The notes under the pieces are model-generated. The model was not told the origin of the DNA. It made no database searches and was given only the letters and a program-made list of their open reading frames with translations. Positions 35,901 to 49,348 of a stretch of DNA of 64,000 nucleotides are shown in pieces. This DNA is from Viscum album (taxonomy: Eukaryota; Streptophyta; Magnoliopsida; Santalales; Viscaceae). Made by a program: the position numbers and the translations under genes. The stretch is taken from the NCBI GenBank assembly GCA_963277665.1, contig OY728152.1:1188678357-1188742356 (forward strand). The letters are read 5' to 3'. Within the stretch, counting starts at the first letter, position 1; each line of letters begins with the position of its first letter.

Positions 35901-37664
35901 TTTAAATAGTTACATTTTTCATTTATTAATTTTTTAAAAATTATAATCATCTAAAATTAAAAGAAACATTTTCCAAAAAAATTAGTTTTCTAAAACATAG
36001 TTTAGTCATGCATTGAAAAAATAATTTATGATTAATTCTAAAAATTTATATAAAATTTATTTTAAAAAAATAAATTCGTTTTTTCTATTAGTAAAATTTA
36101 TTAACTTATGGTGAAATTTTGGAATTTTTCTCAAATAGTTCATTTTTTGATAGAGTTAAAAATAATTAATTTTAATTGAAAACTGTATTTTATTTTAAAA
36201 ATTTTATAATATAAAATTATATTTTTAAATGGATTTAAAGTTAAATTTTTTCAATTATATTTAAATTAACAAAATTTTGGACACTGGAATCATTTTAATA
36301 TTAAATTTCTAAATAAAAACATTGCAAAATTTAGAACACTTTCTCTTTTAATAACCTTTTTTTTCATTGCGAATGCTTGAATATTTATAAATTATAATAT
36401 TCCAATTATTTGATTTTAATTTTTAAAAATATATACATGATATGGAATAAGCTGAATAGATAATTTCTAATAATTTCAACATAAAATTTGACTAAAATAA
36501 ATAATAAAAAAATTTAAAATTATATACCGCAGTAAGGGTAAAAATTTATTTACCTGGTGGTTGAACTAAGAATAAAAGAGTGGAAATGAACTAAAATATT
36601 ATATTAATAATTTAATGATTCTATTTTAACCTTTTTATTTAATTTATATAAAATATGGAAATTTATTTCCACCTTCCTTTAAATATGACCCATATTATAA
36701 GTTAGGTTAATAAAAAGACAAAAAAGTACCTTCCATGCTTTTGAAATCTATAAAGCCTCAAGATGGAGATAAATACAACAGAGGTTCAATTATGGATGTT
36801 TTAGTGAAATATAAATGAGTCTATGTTATCATAGTAATTTATATTTAATATTAATAGATACAATAATTAAATTAAATTCTTATGAAATGACCACAAAAAA
36901 TTATTTATGTAATATTTAATTAAAATAAAATATACTAAAAAAATTAAAAGGTAAGTAAATTGACTGGATTATTATGTTAAATTAATTTTTTAGAATATTA
37001 TATCATATTAAACAGTTTCTAATATAATATATTTTAATTCCATCAGTGTCTTGATATTGATTAATTCAAAATAAAAAAATTATGTCAAAATTGTCAATAA
37101 TATAAATTTATAATAAATGATATTTTATTAAAATATTTAAAAATCATATATTTTTTCAAGTGATTTATAAATGTTAATAAATATAGGATATGTTTCAATA
37201 ATATATATGTTTTATTTTATAATGAATATATAGACCTCTAAAAATTAGAAACTATGTTAGGGTTGTGAAGGTTAAAATAATTTTTTTTTCTCATTACATG
37301 TGCTTGGGTTAAAATTAATTTTAATCACGAATGGGATTTTTATTTGATAATTTTTATGTCATATTTATAATAATTTTTTAAAAATTATCTAATAAGGATC
37401 ATTTTATTTTAGTCTTAATGGATAAAATATCTAGCATAGAAAACTATTTACCATTGGGAAAATCCAAAATAGTAAAAGCATGAATACATGGAAGGTAAAG
37501 AATGAAATATTTAAAGAATACATTTTATTGAGTGGTGAAGGTTTTAATTGAAAATATCATCCCTAAAAACGTTTAATTATTGATTTTTAACCACTTGAGG
37601 AATGATATACCTCCCAATAGTGAATACTTTTTTGGTATTTACAATAATGTCAGTCCCTCTCAAC

Positions 37665-37672
37665 TATAAAAG
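37665..37672 (+). promoter_or_regulatory. TATA box, family copy B
   Basis: CAACTATAAAAGGTCACCC, followed by a pyrimidine-rich leader; 351 bp before the satellite block. Intact although the surroundings are heavily decayed. Confidence 0.5.
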
Positions 37673-38009
37673 GTCACCCATCATCTATTTATCACACATT
37701 AATACATAATTTTTTAGACATAGATCTTATAAAATAACATAGAAACATCTCAAAAATCATCTTATACACCTTATTTTTTCTCATAAATCCAACCTAGTAG
37801 GGATTTACTGTAAACCAAAGGATGATACCTAAAGAAGAGGTAATGATTTTCAAAAAGAATTTATATTTTATATCATTCTCCACATCCTTAAATTCTTGTT
37901 AAACCATGGTGATATAATAAAATAAGTGTCATAACTATAATTGGATGCTTTTATAATAACTTAATGACTTAAAAAATCTTCAATTCCATCAAATGGGTTA
38001 TGAAATCAT

Positions 38010-38650
38010 CATTCCTGTGTACGGAAGACTACCGCCTCACAAACCGATGCCATTTTTTATTCCATTACCGACTTTCATAGTGGGGTATATGATGGAAATA
38101 AGATAAATATATTCTATTTATAAAAATTTTACACATCTAAATTATTAAATCATATATATATATATAATTTTTACATTCTATTATGTAGCAGATACGATTA
38201 TGCCTCCCTTCTATTCAACGGATTACCACCTCACTAAGTGATGTGATTCGTCTTACACTAACAGCTAACATGGATATTTATAATGATAACGTCAATGATT
38301 ATTTATTATATAAATTAAATAATTATGATATTCATGAAATATTAAGCATTCTTAAAATATAATATATATATTTTTCTTTTTTACATTTTTACTCACTTAA
38401 AGATAATAGCATCCTTAGTGTTCATGTGGTCTACTGCATTCAAGAAGCATTGTAACTCTCTTTTCATCATCAAAACACATAGATTATATATATATATTTA
38501 TTTATTTATAAAATATGGTATATATTATATTAATATTATTATATAATGATTAAATATTACTTAACTTATTTATGTAATGATCATTGAAAAATGAAAGCAT
38601 TACATATGCGTTTGTACGACCTACCATCTCCATGATCGTAACATTTATAA
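38010..38650 (+). repeat. ~190-205 bp monomers, copy B (four units)
   Basis: Cores at about 38023 (GAAGACTACCGCCTCACAAA), 38219 (CGGATTACCACCTCACTAAG), 38427 (TGGTCTACTGCATTCAAGAA) and 38614 (GTACGACCTACCATCTCCAT). Spacings are about 196, 208 and 187. The DNA between cores is AT-rich and much less alike. Confidence 0.6.
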
Positions 38651-39849
38651 TTTTTCATAAAAATATATCATGATTGGATTTAAATGTATAATTTATGTAA
38701 AAATATTATAATAATATCATGTTTTTTATAGATATTATGAAACAATATAATATGGTCAAGATCCTTATTTTTAATAACAAAACCCACATATGAAAACTAG
38801 GTAACTAGCACACAAAACAATATAAATAATCCATGGTTATGAATGAACAGGTGATAAGATGTTATAAAAGGATAAAATACGATATTATAAATATTAATAT
38901 AGTTTCTATGTATTTTAATAACATTTTATTAAACCAATATACATGTCTTTAACTAATTTTCAATCAAATGATAATGTCAGTTACGGTATTTGATTTCAAT
39001 TTCATTTCATTGATGCATATTTTATTGTTATAAACCATTTTTCGTTTATAGGATTTATATACTTATCTTTTTAGTTTTAATATAATAATTTCTTCATTAT
39101 TAATAGTATTTCAAGAATCAATATTAAGTGTTTCCTCCTTGTGAATTTTACTTGAAAACTACCAAGTAATAAACTTTATTGTGAAATCTTACATTCTTTT
39201 GGGATTGTTAACTTTATCTTGAATGAATCACTTTATTGTAATAATTTTTTATTTTAAATTATATTTATATTAAATATCCATTTTTTTATTATGGATACTA
39301 TTCTTTATAAAACATCATACCATTTTTACATTCAATTTTTACTTTGAATGACATTTTATTAACTAGGGAAATATTGATAAATCCATATCCTTTACTCAAT
39401 ATATATACATTACAATAAAGAAAATTTTTTATGAATTAAATAAATTATTAGATATATGAATAATTATTGGTAAATTAATTATATGTTTTGGGACCCTGTT
39501 GTACAATTCCCCTCGAGGCATCTGCTGTCTCATGAGATGAATCAGTTATCCAAATCAGATGGGTTTTTACTGAGTACATTTTAAAATATCTTGATGATAG
39601 ATCTTGAGGGAAAAGGTATCATGTTTCTGTGAAACATGAACTCCAATAATTATGTAATTCCACATTTGAGAATTTAGTTATTGTTATTATTTATCAGATT
39701 TCTTCTATGATATTATCTATGGATGCATCCCATTCTGAGTTTTTTAATTTTTTGAAACCTATTTTTAGTTATTTACCATTCCATAATAATTCTTCCTTAT
39801 CTCACCATGATAATAAACATATTTAAATTTAAAGTATGATAAATTATTT

Positions 39850-40135
39850 ACCAATCCTCCTACAACCCCCACATCAACACAGACCTGTGAAGCTTGGGTC
39901 TCAGTCTCATGGTTGCTGCTCTACCATGACAGCTGAGCCACCTGCTTTTCTGTATCATGCCACCATCAGTCACAGGCCTGGTCTCCCAGACGCTGCTAAA
40001 CTGTGTCAATCCCAGCTCCCTATCAACCTCCATCTAACTCGGTAAACTGACAGCAACGGAGCCCTGCAACCACCTCACATCCATCGCAGCTGGCATCAGC
40101 TGGTGGCCACATTCTGATAGTCCCTTCTATAGATG
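39850..40135. other. GC-rich island with tRNA-like D-arm on the minus strand
   Basis: About 280 bases of roughly half GC, in strong contrast to both sides. On the minus strand at 39917-39942 it reads GGCTCAGCTGTCATGGTAGA then GC, which forms a tRNA-type D arm (GCTC/GAGC) and A box; farther on CACAGGTCTGTG could be a T arm lacking its loop. Anticodon and acceptor stems do not pair, so it is no tRNA gene. A second, weaker copy of part of it may lie at about 39950-40010. It sits where the end of LTR copy B should be. A tRNA-derived SINE piece or an LTR-internal repeat array are both possible. Confidence 0.4.
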
Positions 40136-40239
40136 ACCTTGACTTCACCACTTATCCAATTTCAAATACAGAAGCTATATTAGGATCCTTTTATCGATCT
40201 CTTCACAGATATAAGATTCACTCAAGGATCCATTGAAAA

Positions 40240-40960
40240 TTTTTCATGTCAAAATTAAACATTAATAAACCAGAAGAACATGAAAAGAACAATGAAGAAA
40301 AAAATTTATTTACGACGAGGTTTGATGGATTTGTTAGTGCGACCATCGATGAAGATAATCAAATTGATAAAAAACTGGTAATGAAATATTTTCAATTATG
40401 AACATGAATTTAAACTAAAAATTATATGAAATATTACCACAATCCATCCATTATTCTATGTCGATGTAATCATTGCGCTCTAGCTTCAATCCACTAAATT
40501 TCCTATTGAGATCACACATCAATCCAACAAATAGATAAAGAAAAATGAAGAACGATTAGCTAGATAGGGGGAGAAGAGAGAGAGAGGATTATGGCCCACC
40601 CTGAACTCTTAAACATCTATTTATAGAAGCTCCACTATGTGTGGAATCCTAAATTCACACACCCCCTATTTTTACCTCATTATGAACCCAACGGAATTCT
40701 AGGATTTCCAATATGAGTCCTAGTTTTAATGTTATATAATTTGGTGTTAGAGATAAAAAAAATAAGTCTAATTATTTTAATTACAAATTTTCCTCTGTAT
40801 TGCATTTTTCACAGAAGTCTTGTGCTGACAAAAGTTTTATCCTACATTAGGAGAACACCATGTTCTGGACTCAACTGTGGAATCACATTTCTGATATGAG
40901 CTATTGATTATGAGAGATCTTATTTCCATTGCATGCATGGTATAAGAAAACATAATATTT
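40240..40960 (-). other. Minus-strand promoter-like region
   Basis: Minus strand CTTCTATAAATAGATG (40615-40629) followed about 45 bases later by a (CT)n run (about 40571-40588), a usual plant core-promoter layout. No coding sequence follows. The segment is not part of the family LTR and could be a solo LTR of another, minus-oriented element; termini were not found. Confidence 0.4.
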
Positions 40961-42987
40961 TTTAAGTAATTTATTCTGGGCACACCGGGCCTTGGAATTT
41001 CATGTTGTCTTATCACCCATCTCTGGAATTATATGTTGAAATATTCCAAAGTATTACAAAAAAACTAGGTCTCTATACCAATTCACATGATCCAATGAGT
41101 AATAATGATCATATATTTTAGGGGATGGAGCCAATATTTTGAAGGGATGTTGTCTTCCAAACAATCTCATTATATGAGGAAATTTTATCATGTGATAAAA
41201 AAATAAAAAAAATATCTATGTATTTTGTCTATGAAGGAAAAAAATAGAAAAATAGGATAATTAAGATATATATGGATAAATGGAAGAATAGAAAGAAATA
41301 TTTTCCAACATGTGATACATATAGAAGGATATACCGTGGTAAAATCTTAAAAGGAGAATGGGTTTTCTTCAAGTGTGGATAAAAAGGCCACTATGTTCCT
41401 AATTGAAAGGAAACAATTGTTTTCCAATATCCAATGATTCAACTATATGTATTTGGGGTAGTGAGCAAAAAAAATCCCCATGGGTTAATGGAATATACCA
41501 TTAAATATGATAATGTATCATGATCAAGCTTATTCTATTACCACAGGTGAAGAGAAATAATTAATGTACATTTTTTGGATAAAATAATTATACCATTTGT
41601 GTATTTTATCAATGATATCCTGGTTATAAGAAATATTAAATTTATAAGGATTGTACTTCAGTACAATTTCAATGCGAATTTGAAAAAATATATTGCATGG
41701 TGCTGATGAACATCAGAAATGATTCAGTGGAAAGTTGATCTTCTTTGAAAAAACATGATTTAGGGAAATATAATGCTTAATATGTTCCTGATGTTGAGAT
41801 AATTATTTTTAGATAACGAGTTAATTGATATAGATAAAGTAAATTGGATACTACTCACTATATTGGAAATGATAAATGATTTTTCAAAAAAGAGGTATAT
41901 GCCATCGTTAATAGAGATTACAACATCTTTTTATTTAAAGAATATAAAAAATAATATGTGTTTTATTTAAGTAATAAGTAATCATTCATGATTTCAATAT
42001 GGTATTATGGTAACTCATGTTATTAAATTTTTAAAAAAAGAATATATGATGAAGGTATTCTTATATTTGGTATGAGATGATTAAGATCTAATTATTGCTA
42101 TTTGAGAGATTAATTTTAAGTTCATTTTGGAAATTTGGTGAAATTATTTATAATGTTTTTCATCATAATATTTTGTAAGGGTTATAAGGTTAACCACTTC
42201 TGAAGTTTTTTATATTTAACATAGGATGAGGTTTTAGAGACTAATTTATTAGTACACTGTAGATGGATTTATGCATAATAAATATCCTATGCCAAAAATT
42301 TCTTTATAATAATATTTTGATATTGAAGGAATAAATTATAAATCTATTATGGATATTATGATCCCTTAAAATTAAATTTCAATACATTTCATTTTCTAAT
42401 TTTCATTTCTTATAGTGAGGGGTGAATTGGAAAAAAACCAAAGGATGAAATTACACTCAAGAAACAGAAACATATCAAGTAAGTATACATCATTACATTC
42501 TTAGACTCTAAAATAATTATACTAATTTACAAAAAAAGATATTGAAATAAAATATTTTTCTATTTAAATTATTTTTAATGATATTAATGACATTTTTTCA
42601 AATATATTGGGTTTATGGATTTGTGGTTCTTAGCCCTCTCTAGATTACTGACATTCTTGTGATCAACATTCTCTATCACTCTCCATCAGTATTTGGGTGT
42701 TAGTTTTCTGTTCCATGTCTAGTTTTTCATTTGAAACATAAGTTAAATTAATCAGGAACTGTGTTATATTATTATTAATTATTTAACTTTGTACTTCCCT
42801 TTATCTATTATTAATAGGATATTTTCTTAACAGTTGTATGTTGTGTGCATATCAATAATGTATTTTTTAAATAAAAAACCATTGATTATCATGATCAAGT
42901 TTAAATTTAAACTAAAAATATTTTTAAAATTTGGGAGAGATTAAAAACTCAACATTTTAAAATAAGAATATTTTATTTTATATCATA
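40960..42987 (+). other. Decayed interior of element B-C
   Basis: Contains the gag relic at 41350-41560. The part at about 42420-42700 is similar to 54690-54960 inside the interior of D-E (ACCAAAGGATGAAA near 42438 and 54697; TCTCTATCACTCTC near 42670 and 54908). RT and integrase motifs were not found. Confidence 0.45.
41350..41560 (+). pseudogene. Gypsy gag zinc knuckle and gag-protease linker relic
   Basis: From 41362 the plus strand reads VFFKCG, stop, KGHYVPN, stop, KE. This is a C-x2-C-x4-H-x4-C knuckle whose first Cys is Phe and last Cys a stop codon; FKCG, KGHY and the spacing are kept. At 41528, in another frame, AYSITTGEEK matches the linker that precedes protease in chromoviruses (YAITTAEVE in the younger element here). 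It shows that the interior once coded for Gag on the plus strand. Confidence 0.55.
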
Positions 42988-44890
42988 TGTTACAATGATC
43001 ACCAAGTTTATATTGTCTTACATGCAACACCAAGGTTAAACAAAATGTAGACATTATTAAAATATTATTATTTAATTTTATAATTATATCCTATACATTA
43101 AATTGGTAGGTATAAATTGGATTAACTAAATTATAAAAATATATATTTGACACATATTCACTTTTTATTTATATATTATAAATAAAATAAGATTCATTTA
43201 AAATAAAAATAAGTGTTTCCTAAAAAACATAATTTCTCTAAAAGACGATTTAGTCATACTTACAAAAATAAATTAAAATTATTATTTTTATCAATTTTAG
43301 AAAATTTATATGAAAAATAAACCAAATTTTTGGAGCAATAATACCAAAATTATATCAGGGTGGATTTTTTAGGATTTTTCTAAAATATATCATTTTTTGA
43401 TGAATTGCAAAAAATATAGAATTTTAATAGAAAACTTCCTTTTTGTTTAAATTATTATTAACATTAAATTATATTTTAAATTTTTTTAATGAAAAATAGT
43501 CTAATTACATATAAATTAATTCTAATTGGGTTAATAGGATCATTTTTATATTGATGTTTGATATAAAAAAATTTTAAACATTCAATTTTAAATCATGTTT
43601 TCTCATCGCGTCTGTGGGATTAAATTTAAAACACAATTTTACACCTTTATAAAGGTAATTTTTAAAAATGGATTAAATATTTGTAATAAAAAGAATTTAT
43701 ATTTATAATAAGGTTAAACATATTTTTTACCAAAAGGAACAGTAAAATCATTTAAAATTATTTATCACGGTTAGGGTAAAAACTGATTTACCAGAGGGTT
43801 AAACAAAAAAACAAGAGTGAAAATGACCAAATATAATATATTAATTTATTTTAATGATTATATTTAGATGTTTTCAATTAAATTTTTTAATATATGGTAC
43901 ATTATAACTATTTTCCTTTAAATATGACCCATATAATATGTCATGTAAAGAAAAAGATTAAAAGAACCTTTATTTATTTTATTATCTATTTATCAGTTGG
44001 ATATAGAAAAATAATAAGTTCATCTATGGATATTATATTAAAATAAAAATGATTTTTTATTATAATAATTTATCTTTAATATGTAGATATAAAATAATTA
44101 CTTAAAATTATAAAGTAATTCCAAAAAATTATTTAGTAAGTAAATAATTAAATGAAATTAATGGATACGAAAAATAATAAATGTGAATTAAATTGAATGA
44201 TTTATTGGGTTAAATTAATTTTTTTTCATGGTTATATCATATTAAACAATTTTTGTCATAATATATTCTAATTACCTCATTGTATTTATATTTTTTAAAT
44301 TTAAATTAAATGAATACTATCAAAATTAACATTATTATAATTTTCTAATAAATAAATATTTATCAAATGTTTTAAAAGTACAATATTCTACCTTTTAATT
44401 TCTAAATTTTAATAAATAAAAATTATATTCCATTAATATATTTTTTTATTTTATAATTACTATTTTGAACACTAAATAGTAAAAAACTTTGTTAGCAATG
44501 TTAAGGTCAAAACGACTTTTCTGCGCGTTACAAGCATTTGTGTTAGAATTAATTTTTTTTTAAAAATATATTATAAATTTTATTTCATATTTATGATAAA
44601 TTCTTCAAAATTATATAATAAGTTTCATTTTAATTAGTCTTTAAAGTGTAATTTAAATAGGTTAAAAAACTAGTTACTGAGGTAAAAAACCATAATTGGT
44701 AAAAGTATGTAAAATTAGAGGTTAAGGAAAAAATGTTTAAAACATATATTTGATTAAGTTTTTAAGGTGATAATAGAAACTATATTCCCTAAAAACCATT
44801 AATTATTAATTTTGAAAAAACATTGGATAAGAGAGACATCCCAGTAGTGAATATTTTTGGGTTTCTACAAAAATGCCACTCTTTCTCAAC

Positions 44891-44898
44891 TATAAAAG
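44891..44898 (+). promoter_or_regulatory. TATA box, family copy C
   Basis: CTCAACTATAAAAGTCACC, followed by a long pyrimidine-rich leader (about 44899-44945). It lies 352 bp before the satellite block. Confidence 0.55.
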
Positions 44899-45239
44899 TC
44901 ACCTCTTTTCCTATCTTCTTCCCTCCCGAAACCCTCTCTTTTTCATCCAATAACTAACCAAATAACATTAAAAATACCTCCACTAAACCTATAATCCATA
45001 ATATTTAAATAAATACAACTAAGTAAGGCATTAATGTCAACCTAATGAGCTTACCTGATGAAGAGGTAATGTTTTTCAAAAAAAATATTTATTTTATTTC
45101 TTCCACCAACTCATTAAATTATTATTGAAACATGATGATATAATATCCTATGTTTATTACATATACTAGTATGTTTTATTATAGGTAAATTACCTAAATA
45201 TTTCTCCACTTCTATCAAATTGGTTACAAAATCATCATT

Positions 45240-45850
45240 TATATGTACCAAGGACTACTTCCTCATGAACCGTTGTCATTCATTCTTCCATTAACACCTT
45301 TCACGGTTGGATATGATGATGGATATATATTAATTATATGATATAAATAATATATTCATTCCTACAGAGTCATTATATAAACTAATTTATTTTCCTTCAA
45401 TTATTTAGGAGATATGATAACGTAACTCATGTGCATGACAGAGAACCACCTTACGAAGCGATCTGATTTGTCTTTCACTATAACTTCACATGGAAGGTGA
45501 CATAAATAATGTTAATGATTATATAGGACCTAAATGAAATAATTAAGATATTAATAAAATATTTGTATTTTTGTAAAATTAATACATTTCATTTTCTTTA
45601 TTTTTCACTCACTAAAAGATGAAAACATCATTCATGTACGTGTGGACTACATCCTTTAGGAAGTTTTGTGACTCCCATTTCCAAACCAAAACAGATGGAT
45701 GATATTCATATGTATATAATATTGTATATATTATATTATGATAATTATATAATTATTTTATATTACATACCTTATTTCCATAAGGATCATTGAAAAATGG
45801 ATCGTTACTCATGTGTATGTACGACATACCATCTCCATGATCGTAACCTA
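45240..45850 (+). repeat. ~180-200 bp monomers, copy C (four units)
   Basis: Cores at about 45251 (AGGACTACTTCCTCATGAAC), 45440 (AGAGAACCACCTTACGAAGC), 45642 (GTGGACTACATCCTTTAGGA) and 45820 (ACGACATACCATCTCCATGA). The fourth unit is most like the fourth of copy B, so the order of units is kept between copies. Confidence 0.6.
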
Positions 45851-47395
45851 TATAATTTTTCAAAACCATATTTAATGATTGGTTTTAAAATATTTACTGA
45901 TGTAAAAATTTGATAATTATATAATTATTTTTATTCTGGATATAATAAAACTATATAATATATTGAAGAAATAGATTTTTAATGAAAAAACACACATCAG
46001 AAAATATGGTAATTTACACAGAGAACAATAAAAATAATGAAATATTATTAATGAAATGGTGATAAGATGGTATAAAAGGAAAAATATTTATATTACAAAT
46101 AATAATTTGGGTTTGGAGTAATTTAATAACTTGTTTAAAACCACTATAGAAGAGGTTAAAGAATGTTAAGCCAAAAGTGGGTGTGTGGTAAAGGATGTTG
46201 TGTCAATTTCATTTCACTGAGGGATATTATAATGTTATACACCTAGATTATTTTATGTGGTGTTTAAATATTTATAACTAATTTTACATGTAATAACGTT
46301 AATAATTCATTATTCATGGAATTTTATGTTTCAATTTGAATTATTTTATCCAAGTGTATTTTACTTGAAAATTTTCAAGTGGTAAAAGTTATTGTGAAAT
46401 ATAACTTTCATTCCTGCTTGTTAACATTCTCTTAAAACAATCACCTTATTATGATAAATTTTCATTGTATATTAAATTTATCTTAAATACCAATATTCTT
46501 GTGTGATAGATATGATTATTTTTTAAACTATATACCATTTTTACATTCATTTTTTACATTGAATTTTATTTAATTAACTAGGGAAATATTGATAAATATA
46601 TGTCCTTTACTCAATATAGATAATTTTTTATGAAGAAAATTGTTTATGTTTAAAATAAATATATATATATATAAGGAATGTTTTTGGAAATGAATGAAAT
46701 TGGTTGGGGTCCATTTATAGAAATACCCTCAATGCATTAGTAGTCTCATGAGACGAATCAGTTGGCCAAATCAGATGGATTTTTACCTAGTTTGTTTCAA
46801 ACTATCTTGAGGATAGATCTTGATGGTGAATGTATCATCTGTCTAGGAAACATAATATCCAATAATTTTTTATTACCTTAATCGAGAACACATTCATTAT
46901 TATTATCTATGAAATTTTTTTTATGTTTATATCTATGGATTCATTCCATTCGTAGCTTATGTATTTGAGGCCATTATTTGTTTAACTATTTACCATTCCA
47001 TATTATTTTTGACTTGTCTTACCATGATAATCAATTTATTTAAATGGAATGTGTGCTTAGTTATCCTACTTTCCAAGTTGATTATGATAGTTAATTCATG
47101 ATATCCTTAACTATAATTGACCCTTACTGACACTTTTAGATCAAATTTATTTTGTTTCCATTCTCCAGGATATGAAAAATTATTCATTAAGTGTGTGTTT
47201 AGTGTTGTATTTCATTTTATGTTCTTATGTATTATGATTTATGTTTCATTAATAATGTATAATGGGTCTCTCTTATGTATATAGTTCTGTAAAAAATACT
47301 AATCTGATCTGTTCATTTGGATTTTACCTTTGTATATTTTCTAAGGTAATATAGTAGTGAAATAGATCTATGCTGCTGAGGTCGAGGTTATTACA

Positions 47396-49348
47396 AATGT
47401 TCCACAATTCAACAGTATTTTCACGAGTGTTGTAAAATATGTTGCCTATGATGATATTCCAAAAAGACCCAAAAGCATTATTTATGTGTTCTAATTGACT
47501 ATTTGTGAGATTTAATGTTTTTTATTGAAATGATATTAGATAATGATATGTTTAAATTTGGATTACTTAGTTTCCCAGTTAGCACATGAATAAATCACAT
47601 TATTTCTATTAGGTTTTTATTACCAAATTATTTCTTTATATATACACTATTATATTATGAATTATAGTGGATATTAAATTGTTTGTAACATAATTATATT
47701 TATTCTTACACGTAACAGGTGAAGTTTGGTCGATATAAAAATTCTATTTCTGATATATAAGTCAATGAACCATATAAATGGAATATCTAACAAGAGTATC
47801 TTGATGGTTTGTTAGAAATAACTTCTATAATAGATTTTTTCAAGGATCACTTTCAATTTAATAATTTAGTTTAAAATCAATTTATATTATCATTCTATAC
47901 TATAATCAATTTTATTTATATGATATAGGGTTTTCATAGTTCATTAATTATATCACGGGTTTGGGTTTTTTAAAATAGTATATTTTAATAGGAATTAAAT
48001 ATGATAAATTTAAATTTAATATGGATGGAGTTTTTTTTCTTTTTTTATCAATTATATACTTTGATACTTGGATTATAGTCTTCCCAATGTGGTTTATATA
48101 CTATTATTGGTATTCATAAGACTCTACTATATGTTTTGGTGAACCTAATGCCTGATATCATCACCAAACATTATTATCATTTCCTTGAGCTAGGATAGGG
48201 TATTTTGCCCAATGATAGAATGTAGACCATGAAAATTCACAATCACTTTCACATAATTTTGTCCATGATACTTGATATTCTTACTCTACATGATAGAATA
48301 TGAATGAATAGATTTCTCTAATATATCAATAATATAAAAATTGAATTATTTACAGGAAAATATCATTTTAATATAACAAAAAAATCTATTAATAACTCAA
48401 TGTATTTTAATATAGTGATAATGAGAGGTTGAAACAATATTTTAAGTTTTTAATTATTAGTAATCACCTATAAATATCTATTAATCGAAAATGAATAAAA
48501 AAATTAGTTTCATTATCATAAGAAACTATTAAAAACACATGAGATTATAATACATAATGTTATCCCATTGGTTTAAAACCCAACTATAAAACTGACTTTC
48601 TATTATAACTTCCAATAATAAGGAAATCAGATATAATCACACTTTTTAATATAATGAAATCTATTATGGGACTCTAACCAATACAAAATAATATCCCAGT
48701 CATGTAAAATTAAAATAATCCACTTATAATCAATATCATACATATCCTCCAAATGAATTTGATAATAAAAAATATATTTATTTTTATAGTCGAAAGAAAT
48801 TACTGGTACTATTTTTCCCTTCACATTAATGTATAATTTTACAAAAAATATCATCAAATGTCATTCATCCATAGATTATCTTACTACTTAAATTTTTTAT
48901 TTCATGTAAAGATAATTATTATCCACAAAATATTTTACTTTAGTGTATACCAAATATAAATTATAAAAAATTTATACTCTTTCCATCATTTTATTACGAG
49001 GATTTTATTATTCTAAGTGATGTTTCATTTTATTCTTTTCAATAAAAATAAATTCTGAATATTAACACATGTTTAGGATTAATCTATCAATTTAGGGAAA
49101 CTTATTTATCTAGAACACAAGGTATTGGGTAGGGAGATTTATATAATGAGGTAATTACTGGTAATATCCACACACAATGAGACGATCAGCACACATAAGA
49201 ACCCAAAGATGACCAAAGACTCTGGCATTTAAATATAAGGAGCAATGTTTTCTAGGCTATGTGAGAATAAAAATTGACGGCGAAGATAATGTTTCCATCA
49301 AAGTACTAATGTATTTATAATATTTTTTCCCTTTATTCATACATATCT
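47396..49348 (+). other. AT-rich spacer with gypsy remnant at its right end
   Basis: Between copies C and D. Only the RT-like piece at 49231-49311 was recognised. The rest shows no coding or repeat signal that I can name. Confidence 0.3.
49231..49311 (+). pseudogene. Gypsy reverse transcriptase thumb fragment
   Basis: Reading KYKEQCFLGYVRIKIDGEDN then VSIKVLM. It fits the RT segment KxxFxxxxVxFLGYVVSxxGIKVDxEKVxAI of gypsy elements, with FLGYV, KID and E-x-V-x-x-IK in register. It is short and stands alone, 37 bases before the start of LTR copy D, so D would have inserted into, or next to, another dead gypsy. Confidence 0.4.

Larger units (their letters stand above)
35700..39840 (+). repeat. 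AT-rich long-LTR family, copy B
   Basis: Matches copy C over its length (e.g. ACATGCAACAC at 35744 and 43020, GGTAAAAA...TTTACC at about 36537 and 43774, CTATAAAAG at 37664 and 44890, AATCAGTTATCCAAATCAGA at about 39540 and 46756 with one or two changes). It stops matching at about 39836. Confidence 0.6.
35700..47395 (+). mobile_element. Ancient gypsy element B-C with giant LTRs
   Basis: Copies B (35.70-39.84 kb) and C (42.988-47.395 kb) are similar in colinear order at an offset of about 7.2 kb, and the segment between holds a ruined gag knuckle and gag-protease linker in the same orientation. I read this as 5' LTR, interior, 3' LTR. The end of B is replaced by a GC-rich island and other sequence at 39.84-40.96 kb. 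Pol is missing. Start is approximate; no target duplication found (AATGT follows 47395). Confidence 0.5.
42988..47395 (+). repeat. AT-rich long-LTR family, copy C (about 4.4 kb)
   Basis: Proposed start TGTTACAATGATC; end GAGGTCGAGGTTATTACA at 47395. TATA box at 44891, satellite block 45243-45850, CCCTTACTGA at 47121-47130, then 265 bp to the end. The end is well supported by resemblance to 4338; the start is less certain. Confidence 0.6.

Noticed and set aside
39917..39943. Functional tRNA gene
   Set aside because: Only the D arm fits; anticodon, T and acceptor stems do not form.
39836..40045. 69-codon frame in the GC-rich island
   Set aside because: No recognisable motif, short, and explained by the higher GC content, which lowers stop frequency.
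38000..46000. CRISPR-like array from regularly spaced cores
   Set aside because: Spacing of ~190-200 bp and degenerate cores in plant DNA are not CRISPR; these are satellite-like monomers.
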